From Chitinophagaceae bacterium (GTDB taxonomy: Bacteria > Bacteroidota > Bacteroidia > Chitinophagales > Chitinophagaceae), in the NCBI GenBank assembly GCA_003455235.1, contig DMRT01000190.1, positions 1-18,686 on the forward strand: a stretch of 18,686 nt of DNA, read 5' to 3'. The position numbers and the translations under genes are program-made. The stretch's first letter is position 1. Each line of letters opens with the position of its first letter. Shown piece after piece: positions 7,161-13,776 of this stretch. The notes beneath the pieces are model-generated. The model had not been told where the DNA came from. It was given only the letters and a program-made list of their open reading frames with translations, and ran no database searches.

Positions 7161-8744
7161 TTACTGTTTTATAATTCGTTCGGTTTGTTTTTCCCTGTCA
7201 CTATAAAGCTGGATGATGTACATACCATCGGGCTGGTTTGAAACATTCACCCGGTTGATGCCCTTTAAGCCGGTTCCATGACTGATAACCCGGCCATTCA
7301 TATCGACCAGCTGGTATTGGTAATTCGCAAAGGCGTTGATCAGCATTTCATTTTGCACCAGCGTGGAAACCTGGAAGAGTTTCCCCGTTCCGCCGCTTGC
7401 CTTCAATGCAATACTGTTTGAATACACCACCTGGCCAAGTACCGATGTTACTTTCAGCCGGTAATAAACGGTGTTGGTTTTATAAGGCTGGTAGGAAAAG
7501 TTTGTTACCGCGGCACCCAGGGTGGTCAGTGTATTAAAACGGCTGCCCTCCTCCGATGTTTCCACCACTACCGATTGAACGGGTACATCAGTGATGATCC
7601 GCCAGTTCAACTGGTGCCTGCCTTTATCAACAGCGCCAGCCAGGATCACATCATGAATGGGCAGTGTACTCGTTATACCACTGATGGTATAGGAACCCAG
7701 GCTTCCATAGGGGCCGGTATTTCCGTTGCCGGTTCCATTTAATTTCAGGTAATAGGTTCCGCTGTTCAGCACGGTATCAATCGTTACACTCATGGTGCTG
7801 AGCGGGTCATATGTACGGACCAGTGTGGCGGAAGCGTTGTACAACTCAATCCGTATATCCAGGTTGGCACCGATATAATTATTTGCCACATTGAAGGGAA
7901 TGGCCGTTAAATGAAAATTGGAATTCTGTGACAAGGAGAACCTGAATGCATCTTTATCTGCATTGGTACCAATCAGTCCGCTCACATTAAAATTACCGGT
8001 TGAAAATGTGTGGGTATTGTTGTTCAGTGTTTCGCCAAAATCATCGGCCCGGTAACCAAATCCATTCTGTGAAGTGATGATGGACAGGTTGTCCTGCACC
8101 GCGGTGCATCCATAAGGGGTTGGCCCGTTGTTCCAGTTGCTCATGTTCTTGTAATAGCTGTTGCCCATGATGGGCGCCCAGCCGGTTTCGCCGCCACCGG
8201 CGCCTCCGTTGTAGGGTTCAATAGGATTCACACAGTCGGAACCATATTTCGACTGGTGCGCCAAACCCAGGGTATGGCCGGCTTCATGCGAACAGCATTC
8301 ACCCACCATTTTCGGGCTGAAAGGTCCCAGCAGGTCGCTGAACACAAAGGCCGGTGTATCATCGCCCCAATTGAAAGAGCTGATATAAGAAACGCCTCCC
8401 ACACCGGGATACCAGTAGCTGGTAGTGGTGATGATGATGCGTACACGCCTGTTATACGGTGCTGCTAAAAAAACGGCAGAGTCGGTGGTGATGTTTATTT
8501 CAAACGGCCGGAAGTCTTCGGCCACCCGGTTGAATGCTTCGGTGATCTGCGGGTCGGAAAGTCCCGATTCATCGCAATAGAATGAATTGCCCCCATTCCA
8601 CATGGTGCTTTGCACATAGTGGCCGTCAAAATCCAGGAAGATGGTGGCAGAAGCAGAGGGATAACTGTTGTATTTGGGAACTGCAATGCTTTTAACTGAA
8701 AGCAGGACCAGGGTGGTGAGCAGTAAGGTAAATGTATTTTTCAT
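7161..8744 (-). CDS. Secreted T9SS-sorted zinc metalloprotease (metzincin), copy 2
   Basis: A 527-residue paralogue of the neighbouring protease with the same domain order. The signal peptide spans about 1-22, and the metzincin catalytic domain has zinc site HEAGHTLGLAH (H153, E154, H157, H163) and Met-turn M193. A PPC-like domain (about 230-356), a fibronectin-III-like domain and a T9SS sorting domain ending RIIKQ follow. Large blocks are identical to copy 1, for example the SLSQNSNFHLTAIPFNVANN segment. Differences cluster in the fibronectin-like domain and in loops: residues CSVPEEQYNSGL of copy 1 become CVNPIEPYNGGA, and C110 of copy 1 is absent. It begins 36 bases after its own small secreted partner. 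The divergence indicates an old duplication or different substrates. It has no N-terminal propeptide either. Confidence 0.9.
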   Translation of the reverse strand: MKNTFTLLLTTLVLLSVKSIAVPKYNSYPSASATIFLDFDGHYVQSTMWNGGNSFYCDESGLSDPQITEAFNRVAEDFRPFEINITTDSAVFLAAPYNRRVRIIITTTSYWYPGVGGVSYISSFNWGDDTPAFVFSDLLGPFSPKMVGECCSHEAGHTLGLAHQSKYGSDCVNPIEPYNGGAGGGETGWAPIMGNSYYKNMSNWNNGPTPYGCTAVQDNLSIITSQNGFGYRADDFGETLNNNTHTFSTGNFNVSGLIGTNADKDAFRFSLSQNSNFHLTAIPFNVANNYIGANLDIRIELYNASATLVRTYDPLSTMSVTIDTVLNSGTYYLKLNGTGNGNTGPYGSLGSYTISGITSTLPIHDVILAGAVDKGRHQLNWRIITDVPVQSVVVETSEEGSRFNTLTTLGAAVTNFSYQPYKTNTVYYRLKVTSVLGQVVYSNSIALKASGGTGKLFQVSTLVQNEMLINAFANYQYQLVDMNGRVISHGTGLKGINRVNVSNQPDGMYIIQLYSDREKQTERIIKQ

Positions 8745-8780
8745 AGTTCATGCACTGGGGGTTATGCAATAGTGAATCGG

Positions 8781-9233
8781 TTATTGTTTGGCACAGGCAG
8801 GCATTACCTGGTCTGTTTCAATTTTGATAAGCTGGTATTTGCCGGCTGCATTTTTTTTCAGTTCGTACCCGTCAAAATAATCCCGGTTCAGGATGCGGCC
8901 CACATAGGTGATGCTGTTATCGCTGTTGGTGATACGGGAAACACTGAAGATGGAATTGTGAAAAGCAGGAGATTTGATAACGGCCGAACGCAGGTTGCTG
9001 TATTTAACGAGGTTGTTCACCACATCGCCTGAGAAGGAAAAATTATCAGAAAAGGAAACGCTGATATGCTGCCCGGGTGTGGAACTGAAAATGCTGTTCA
9101 GTTCGGATTCGGTACAATTGATCACATCAGGAAAATTGCTGAATTGTTTTGGCTTGGCGGCGGTTTGGGAATAACCGGTTGTTGCTAGTAAGGCAAACAG
9201 CAACATTATTGCAGTGGATGCAAAATGTTTCAT
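8781..9233 (-). CDS. Small secreted protein of unknown family, copy 2
   Basis: A 150-residue paralogue of the small protein in the first cassette. It has a signal peptide (1-23, ending GYSQ) and a mature beta-rich domain that aligns without gaps to copy 1. Conserved stretches are FPDVINC, FSFSG, VKYSNLRSAVI, NSDNS and YFDGYELK, with both cysteines kept (C40, C147). Residues near the C-terminus and on the predicted strand surfaces differ (ACAKQ against DCLRQ). It has no sorting domain, lipobox or membrane segment. It leads the second small-protein/protease pair. That both genes were kept together through duplication argues that the two proteins act together. I do not recognise the family. Confidence 0.85.
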   Translation of the reverse strand: MKHFASTAIMLLFALLATTGYSQTAAKPKQFSNFPDVINCTESELNSIFSSTPGQHISVSFSDNFSFSGDVVNNLVKYSNLRSAVIKSPAFHNSIFSVSRITNSDNSITYVGRILNRDYFDGYELKKNAAGKYQLIKIETDQVMPACAKQ

Positions 9234-9252
9234 GGTTTTGTTTTTGGATAAT

Positions 9253-9266
9253 GGATAACGAGTTCT
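9253..9266 (-). promoter_or_regulatory. Conserved motif upstream of small secreted gene, copy 2
   Basis: On the minus strand this reads AGAACTCGTTATCC, 19 bases before the ATG, and matches the motif upstream of copy 1 apart from the central bases. The second half (TTATCC) repeats once more just downstream. Function is unknown. Confidence 0.35.
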
Positions 9267-9338
9267 GGATTGTCTAACGCAGGGAAAGCCCCTTTAGTAT
9301 GCAGCAGTCATAAAAACCGGGTGATAAACAGGGGATTG

Positions 9339-9704
9339 TCAGAACTGGCCGGTATTCAGCAGCACCAGGGTACAGGCTTCCATGGGCTGGATGCCGTTTT
9401 TACGGGCAAGTTCTTCCAGCTCTTCATTTTCGGCACCGGGGTTAAAGATGATGCGCCGGGGATGCAGGGAAAGGATATAATGATAGTATTCCTGCTGGCG
9501 CTGGGGGTTCAGGTACATGGTAACCGTATCCACGTCATCAAAATTTTTCTGCTCCGTTTCTATTTCCACCGGTCCAACAGTTCCCTTCTTTTTGCCAATG
9601 GCCACTACGGGATGCTGATAATGAAGCAGGCGTTTGATGGCCAGGTTACTATAGCGGGCCGGGTTTTCCGAAGCCCCGATGACCAATGTTTTTTTAGCGC
9701 TCAT
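9339..9704 (-). CDS. CoA-binding (CoA_binding_2, YccU-like) protein
   Basis: A 121-residue single-domain protein with a Rossmann-type nucleotide fold. The N-terminal loop VIGASENPARYSN (about residues 8-20) is the CoA/nucleotide-binding signature of the family, followed by VVAIGKKKGTVG and a central strand DVDTVTMYLNP. The segment RRIIFNPGAENEELEELARKNGI precedes the final VLLNTGQF. These proteins resemble the CoA-binding part of succinyl-CoA synthetase, but their cellular role is not settled. Only four bases separate it from the DCC-family gene upstream, so the two are very likely on one transcript from the box at 10113-10120. Confidence 0.9.
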   Translation of the reverse strand: MSAKKTLVIGASENPARYSNLAIKRLLHYQHPVVAIGKKKGTVGPVEIETEQKNFDDVDTVTMYLNPQRQQEYYHYILSLHPRRIIFNPGAENEELEELARKNGIQPMEACTLVLLNTGQF

Positions 9705-9708
9705 GATT

Positions 9709-10107
9709 TTATAAAAAACGTTTTTTCAGTTCCGGGGTGGGGATCATGCATGCTGACCGTACCCCGAACCATTTGTACCGGTTGGCAGCAATCCAGTTAT
9801 AAATACCATCCCGTATGAAGCGGGGAACGATGATGAAGGCATAACAAAGTGGCCATAACCCACGCAGGTGACGGCAAACGCGGAGGGCAGCCGTTGACCG
9901 GGAATAAGCTTTCCCGTTCTCAATAAACACAAATGTTTCCATCGAAGTTGCGGGCAGCTGATGCGCTTCCAGCAGCCGGTGCCCGGCATCGGCTTGAAAA
10001 GCCGCAAACCGGATGTTTTGCTTTTTATTCCGTTTGAGAACAAACTTAACCGCCTCGTTACAGAAGTTGCAGATACCATCGAATAATATCACCGGGGCTT
10101 CATTCAT
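9709..10107 (-). CDS. DCC-family (DUF393) thiol-disulfide oxidoreductase-like protein
   Basis: A 132-residue protein of the DCC/DUF393 family. The defining motif DGICNFC lies at residues 10-16, with the two cysteines C13 and C16 forming a presumed redox pair in a thioredoxin-like fold. Further family features are RFAAFQADAG, a serine/threonine-rich RSTAALRVCRHL helix and the hydrophobic WPLCYAFIIVPRFIRDGIYNWIAANRYKWFG. No signal peptide is present, so it acts in the cytoplasm or at the inner membrane. Its substrate is unknown. The ATG at 10107 lies four bases from the end of a TAACTTTG promoter box, implying a near-leaderless message that continues into the CoA-binding gene. Confidence 0.9.
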   Translation of the reverse strand: MNEAPVILFDGICNFCNEAVKFVLKRNKKQNIRFAAFQADAGHRLLEAHQLPATSMETFVFIENGKAYSRSTAALRVCRHLRGLWPLCYAFIIVPRFIRDGIYNWIAANRYKWFGVRSACMIPTPELKKRFL

Positions 10108-10112
10108 CGGTA

Positions 10113-10120
10113 CAAAGTTA
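10113..10120 (-). promoter_or_regulatory. -7 promoter box of the DCC/CoA-binding gene pair
   Basis: On the minus strand this reads TAACTTTG, an exact TAnnTTTG match, followed after only TACCG by the ATG at 10107. No convincing -33 TTG is seen, and the upstream side is the end of the epimerase gene. Confidence 0.6.
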
Positions 10121-10142
10121 ACCTTGATTTCTGGTTTAATTT

Positions 10143-11039
10143 TCAGGATTCATCCGTTAACACATTCTTTATTGCTTCTTCCGGCAGCGGGTATTTGAAT
10201 TCAAAACCGGCCTGCAGCAGTTTTTCGGGAATCACCCACCGGCTTTTCAGTACCAGTTCTGTTTCGGTTCTGATAAAAACTGCCCCCATCCTTAATAACC
10301 ATACCGGCATAGGCAATCCAACCGGAATTCCCATATGCTTTCTCATCAGCTGCATCAATTCTTTATTTTTTACCGGGCAGGGAGACGAGGCATTGAACAC
10401 ACCGGATAATTCATCATGCTGCTGCAAAAAAACAACTACCCGGTACAGGTCTTCAATATGTATCCAGCTGAACATCTGTTCGCCGTTTCCCTGCTTTCCG
10501 CCCAAACCGGTTCGTACCAGGTTTTTCAAGGGCTTCATAACACCCCCATCCCTTCCCAATACAATGGCCATGCGCAGGGCAAGCTGCCTAGTCCTGGGTA
10601 ACCGGAAGTCAAAGAATGCTTTCTCCCAGTTAGTGGCAACATGTACTGAAAACCCGGTTCCGCTTTCACCAGCACTTTCCGTCATGGGCCTGTCCTGTGC
10701 ATGTCGGTAAATGGTTGCTGTACTTGAATTGATCCAGACCTGCGGTGGATTGGCACAATTCAACAGGGCGTTGCCCAGCATCCGGGTGGTATTGATCCTT
10801 GAATCGAAGATGGCTTTCCTGTTTTGTTCATTATACCGGCAATCAACGGATTTGCCTGCGAGGTTGATCAACATCTCTGCTCCTTCCAGTGCTTCGTTCA
10901 CGGCTGCTTCATTATCCCAGTGTACATGCCCCGGCTGCCGGGAAATGATGATTACCTCGTACCCTGCTTTCCCGAACCGGTTGCTAAGGTATTTACCCAC
11001 AAAACCGGTTCCTCCGGCAATGACGATTTTTTTATTCAT
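10143..11039 (-). CDS. TIGR01777-family NAD(P)-dependent epimerase (YfcH-like SDR)
   Basis: A 298-residue extended short-chain dehydrogenase/reductase of the TIGR01777 group. The nucleotide loop is GGTGFVG (about residues 9-15) after the first strand KKIVIA. NLAGKSVDCRY and RINTTRMLGNAL follow, then SSTATIYRHAQDRPMTE with the group's typical tyrosine region, and ALRMAIVLGRDGGVMKPL. The C-terminus has the DUF1731-type segment (about 250-295, with LKSRWVIPEKLLQAGFEF). The substrate is unknown for most members. Its ATG overlaps the stop of the upstream membrane gene by four bases (ATGA), so translation is probably coupled. It is the last gene of a four-gene run of closely spaced genes. Confidence 0.92.
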   Translation of the reverse strand: MNKKIVIAGGTGFVGKYLSNRFGKAGYEVIIISRQPGHVHWDNEAAVNEALEGAEMLINLAGKSVDCRYNEQNRKAIFDSRINTTRMLGNALLNCANPPQVWINSSTATIYRHAQDRPMTESAGESGTGFSVHVATNWEKAFFDFRLPRTRQLALRMAIVLGRDGGVMKPLKNLVRTGLGGKQGNGEQMFSWIHIEDLYRVVVFLQQHDELSGVFNASSPCPVKNKELMQLMRKHMGIPVGLPMPVWLLRMGAVFIRTETELVLKSRWVIPEKLLQAGFEFKYPLPEEAIKNVLTDES

Positions 11040-11494
11040 CGTTTAAGTATAAACAGTAAAATAAGAAAACGGTACAAAACCCAGGTATAAGAAATCAACC
11101 ATGGCAACCCGGATTTTGTAACCCGTTTCTTATGTTCAACAAACATCAACAAAATAACCAACAGGAAATACACAACATTAAATGTGCTGCTGTATGTATG
11201 ATACCGGTTCAACAAAAGCAATGGAACCAGCAGCACAGCGCCCATCCCGGAAACCAGCATCATCATGAAATAGTAACCCAGTTTGCGCTTCGCGGTTTCT
11301 TTCCGGATGAACGGGTACTGGAACAGGATTGTGCCCAGCACCATACACAACTCAAATTTCCAGTTGTAGCTGATAACAATAAACCCCTGCATAAGCCGGG
11401 CAACCTGGTTCAACACAATTACGGTAACCAACACACAGCCAATCGCTGCCGTTATTTTGAACCAGGTTGCCTGTACCAGCTTATTGTTGTTCAC
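11036..11494 (-). CDS. Small integral membrane protein, about five TM segments
   Basis: A 152-residue protein I do not recognise. Hydrophobic segments are visible at about residues 14-34, 43-63, 72-95, 104-120 and 133-150, with positively charged loops (RKETAKRK, EHKKRVTK) between them. It has no cleavable signal peptide and no catalytic motif I can name. It lies 19 bases after the 127-residue membrane gene and overlaps the epimerase start by four bases, so it belongs to the same operon. It may be a membrane partner of the other two small proteins or a separate housekeeping protein. Confidence 0.75.
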   Translation of the reverse strand: MNNNKLVQATWFKITAAIGCVLVTVIVLNQVARLMQGFIVISYNWKFELCMVLGTILFQYPFIRKETAKRKLGYYFMMMLVSGMGAVLLVPLLLLNRYHTYSSTFNVVYFLLVILLMFVEHKKRVTKSGLPWLISYTWVLYRFLILLFILKR

Positions 11495-11513
11495 CGGGTG
11501 TTCGTTTAGGTTA

Positions 11514-11897
11514 TTAATCTTTATTCACCAGGGGCGCCCTGTACCTGGCTTCGTGGGTGGCTTTTTTACGCAGGGTGAAGAATATATACAGGTTGAAGAA
11601 GTGCATGCCGCCCAGTATCAGGATGATAAGGCCTATCTTCAGACTCAGGCGCTCAATTACTTCCTGCACATTACTGATGCTGTTTGTTACCTGCAGGGTA
11701 TATACCGCATAGCCGATATTGATGAGGTAAAAGCCCACCAGCAGCAGGTTGTTAACGCTGTCGGCCAGTTCTTTGTTGCCGTGAAAAATATCCACCAGGA
11801 ATATTTTGCCGTTTTTAAACAGGGTACGGGCCACCCAAACGGTAAGTGCAATGGTAATGATGAGATAAAGGCTGTAAGTGATAATAATGTAGTTCAT
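11514..11897 (-). CDS. Small integral membrane protein, about three TM segments
   Basis: A 127-residue protein with hydrophobic segments at about residues 4-22, 50-70 and 85-107. A loop holding FHGNKELADSVNNLL leads into the second. The C-terminal tail is basic (LRKKATHEARYR) and probably cytoplasmic. The protein has the look of a conserved hypothetical of Bacteroidota, but I cannot name a family. It lies 24 bases after the 119-residue membrane gene and 19 bases before the 152-residue one. Confidence 0.75.
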   Translation of the reverse strand: MNYIIITYSLYLIITIALTVWVARTLFKNGKIFLVDIFHGNKELADSVNNLLLVGFYLINIGYAVYTLQVTNSISNVQEVIERLSLKIGLIILILGGMHFFNLYIFFTLRKKATHEARYRAPLVNKD

Positions 11898-11921
11898 ACA
11901 ATTTGTTTTAAGGTTATCGGT

Positions 11922-12281
11922 TTATTTTAAAATATTCAGCGGCCGTTCATTCATCTTCCCGATCTCGAGAAAACAAAGAACCGTGTAATACAATGCCATG
12001 AAGGGGGCTGTAATGGCAAGCACCCAGAACGAGCCGGGCATGGTGACCAGGGAAATAAAAGTAACCCAGTGGTAAACATAACGGGCGCTCCATTTTTCAG
12101 TGAACCAGTGTTTATATGCATGCACCAGCATACTGACCACCTGCCACCCACCCACCACAAAATAGCCGGTGAGAATGCTTTCATCGATCAGCCCGGAAGG
12201 TTTATTGATGATATTGATGATCACAAATGAAAGGATCAATCCCGTGCTGATCCAGGCGTCGGTTGTTTTGAATTTTTTCAT
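11922..12281 (-). CDS. Small integral membrane protein, three to four TM segments
   Basis: A 119-residue protein with hydrophobic segments at about residues 10-28, 36-55, 70-90 and 88-105 and a histidine- and tryptophan-rich middle (VHAYKHWFTEKWSARYVYHW). It has no signal peptide and no known catalytic motif. It is the first of three small membrane genes leading to the epimerase. Its upstream region holds TTTGAAA/TTTCAGA half-sites resembling the operator of the regulator gene behind it, so it may be controlled by that regulator. The function is unknown. Confidence 0.72.
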   Translation of the reverse strand: MKKFKTTDAWISTGLILSFVIINIINKPSGLIDESILTGYFVVGGWQVVSMLVHAYKHWFTEKWSARYVYHWVTFISLVTMPGSFWVLAITAPFMALYYTVLCFLEIGKMNERPLNILK

Positions 12282-12297
12282 GTCAAACTATTTAAAC

Positions 12298-12315
12298 TTT
12301 CAGAAAATTTTGAAA
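12298..12315. promoter_or_regulatory. Operator-like element upstream of the membrane-protein operon
   Basis: This 18-base element has outer arms TTTCA and TGAAA and contains ATTTTGAAA, a sequence close to one arm of the perfect palindrome at 12927-12950. It lies 17 bases before the start of the first membrane gene, where a repressor could act. The match is to an AT-rich half-site and may be chance. Confidence 0.4.
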
Positions 12316-12325
12316 CACAATATTC

Positions 12326-12347
12326 AAATAAAAGCCGCGAAGCGGCT
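12326..12347 (-). terminator. Rho-independent terminator after the GbsR-like regulator gene
   Basis: On the minus strand AGCCGC pairs with GCGGCT (12342-12347 with 12333-12338) around a 3-base loop, followed by TTTTATTTG. It separates the regulator from the membrane-protein operon. Confidence 0.75.
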
Positions 12348-12357
12348 GGATGCACTG

Positions 12358-12375
12358 GCCGGGTTTAAGCCCGGC
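12358..12375 (-). repeat. GC-rich hairpin in the 3' region of the regulator gene
   Basis: GCCGGG (12358-12363) pairs with CCCGGC (12370-12375) around a 6-base loop. There is no T-run after it, and it stands just upstream of the terminator hairpin, so the transcript would end in two successive hairpins. Confidence 0.6.
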
Positions 12376-12380
12376 AACAC

Positions 12381-12887
12381 TTATTTAAAGATCTTAAGCA
12401 GGTTGCCCAGGAACCAGTTCTCATCGGCCCGGATCATCACATCGAGCATCTTATCGGCTTCGCCGCCAAACTTGCGGATGCCGCTCACTGTTTCGATGAA
12501 CTGCCTGGTGTTCTTATCTTTTTTATCCCCGTCAATCTGTTCCAGCTGGCTCAGCAGTTTCAGCATAGGGTCCAGCTCTCTTTTTTTTCTTTCCTTGATG
12601 ATCTGCGTAGCTACTTTCCAGATGTCTTTCTCGGCTGTAAAAAATTCCCTTCTTTCTCCCGGAATGAGTACCCGTTCCACCAGGCCCCAGGCAATCAGCT
12701 CACGGGTGTTCATGTTTACATTACCACGGCTGATGTTCAGTTCTTCCATGATATCGTCCTGGGTGATGGGATCCGGGCTCACCAGCAGCAACGCATGTAT
12801 CTGGGCCATGGTGCGGTTGATGCCCCAATGGGTACCAAAAGCTCCCCAACTGCTGATGAACTGTGCTTTTGCTTCGGTAAGTTTCAT
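12381..12887 (-). CDS. GbsR/MarR-family transcriptional regulator
   Basis: A 168-residue protein resembling the GbsR branch of MarR-type regulators (COG1510). The N-terminal helix FISSWGAFGTHWGINRTMAQ is typical. A winged helix-turn-helix follows at about residues 40-75 (ITQDDIMEELNISRGNVNMN, then LIAWGLVERV and GERREFFTAEKD as wing), and the C-terminal half is helical and would support dimerisation. Members respond to small osmolytes or other ligands, but the ligand here is unknown. The promoter contains a 24-bp palindrome over the -33 position, so autoregulation is likely. Likely targets are itself and perhaps the downstream membrane-protein operon. The transcript has its own terminator at 12326-12347. 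Confidence 0.88.
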   Translation of the reverse strand: MKLTEAKAQFISSWGAFGTHWGINRTMAQIHALLLVSPDPITQDDIMEELNISRGNVNMNTRELIAWGLVERVLIPGERREFFTAEKDIWKVATQIIKERKKRELDPMLKLLSQLEQIDGDKKDKNTRQFIETVSGIRKFGGEADKMLDVMIRADENWFLGNLLKIFK

Positions 12888-12906
12888 GATGAGTGATTTA
12901 CTGAGT

Positions 12907-12937
12907 CAAAGATAGTGCATATTTTGAATTTTCAAAA
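12907..12937 (-). promoter_or_regulatory. Promoter of the GbsR-like regulator gene
   Basis: On the minus strand the -7 box is TATCTTTG (12907-12914). An 18-base spacer separates it from a TTG (12933-12935) within TTTTG. This fits the TTG-N17-23-TAnnTTTG pattern described for Flavobacterium. The start codon is 20 bases further on. Confidence 0.8.
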
Positions 12938-12950
12938 CTTTTTGAAAATT
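12927..12950. promoter_or_regulatory. 24-bp perfect palindrome, probable operator
   Basis: AATTTTCAAAA (12927-12937) and TTTTGAAAATT (12940-12950) are exact reverse complements separated by two bases. One arm contains the -33 TTG of the regulator promoter, so a bound dimer would block it. MarR-type regulators commonly bind such AT-rich palindromes in their own promoters. Confidence 0.75.
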
Positions 12951-12961
12951 AATTTTTTACC

Positions 12962-13696
12962 TCACTTTATAAAAGTCAGCGGTTGCCTCCGGTAGGCATT
13001 CACGGCTTTTCCCCGCTGCAGGGCGGGTTGCCAGGGTGGAGAATTTTCGATCACCCGGATGGCTTCTTCATCGAGTACGAACTCAACTGATTTTTCCAGG
13101 TGCACGTCTGTAATTTTTCCCGAAGTACTGATGCGGAACCGGGTGATCACCCTTCCCCCGTTTACCGACCTGCTGCCAACGTCGGCATTCAGTTCTCTTG
13201 ACAAATACCTGCTCCAGTCGCTGTTTCCTCCCTTATACACCGCTTCTCTTTCATCGGCTTCGTTCAGGTTGACTGGCGCTGCCTCCTTTTTTAAGGTATC
13301 GGGGTCAATTGTTTTCAGCAGTACACCGGCTTCATATTTTTCTTCCAGTATCACCTTTCCGGTATCGTTGTAATAATACCAGTCGCCGGCCTTCTGGTTA
13401 TCCTGATAATAACCGCTTTTAACGATCCGGCCCGCGGGCGAATATTCATAACAGGATCCCTTTAAAATGGCCAGGGTGGAATCGGAGTAGGTTCGTACCC
13501 GTTGCAGCGGGGCCTTCATCTTATAGTCGAGCCGCTGGAAACCATCCGGGTATTTTTTGATCACCACAAAAGAGTGGGCTTCCCGTACGTTTTTGGTAAC
13601 CCCTTTTTCTCCCACGAGTACCAGGTTCACGATCTTTTGTGAAAGGGCCGCTGTAGTTGCTGTTACCAGCGCCAGCAGGATGCTTATTTTTTTCAT
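12962..13696 (-). CDS. TonB C-terminal domain protein with signal peptide
   Basis: A 244-residue protein. It has a cleavable signal peptide (1-20, ending ALSQ) rather than a TM anchor. A middle part of MORN/YwqK-like character (about residues 80-125: CYEYSPAGRIVKSGYYQDNQ, then GDWYYYNDTGKVILEEKY) is followed by a TonB C-terminal domain (about 154-244). The latter includes YKGGNSDWSRYLSRELN, RFRISTSGKITDVHLEKS and the final PPWQPALQRGKAV segment. Classical TonB passes energy to outer-membrane receptors, but proteins like this lack the inner-membrane anchor and probably act in the periplasm in some other way. It lies 54 bases past the E2 terminator. Confidence 0.87.
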   Translation of the reverse strand: MKKISILLALVTATTAALSQKIVNLVLVGEKGVTKNVREAHSFVVIKKYPDGFQRLDYKMKAPLQRVRTYSDSTLAILKGSCYEYSPAGRIVKSGYYQDNQKAGDWYYYNDTGKVILEEKYEAGVLLKTIDPDTLKKEAAPVNLNEADEREAVYKGGNSDWSRYLSRELNADVGSRSVNGGRVITRFRISTSGKITDVHLEKSVEFVLDEEAIRVIENSPPWQPALQRGKAVNAYRRQPLTFIK

Positions 13697-13721
13697 CTGT
13701 TCCGGTTTATGGATACAAAAT

Positions 13722-13751
13722 AAAAAAGTGCGGCCGGTAAGCCTGCACTTT
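13722..13751 (-). terminator. Rho-independent terminator after the E2 gene
   Basis: On the minus strand AAAGTGC (13745-13751) pairs with GCACTTT (13725-13731). The stem extends inward by GGC/GCC across one bulged A, and the hairpin is followed by T-rich sequence. It ends the E2 transcript 26 bases after the stop. Confidence 0.85.
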
Positions 13752-13776
13752 AGTTGATATTTTTTTGTCTGAAATC

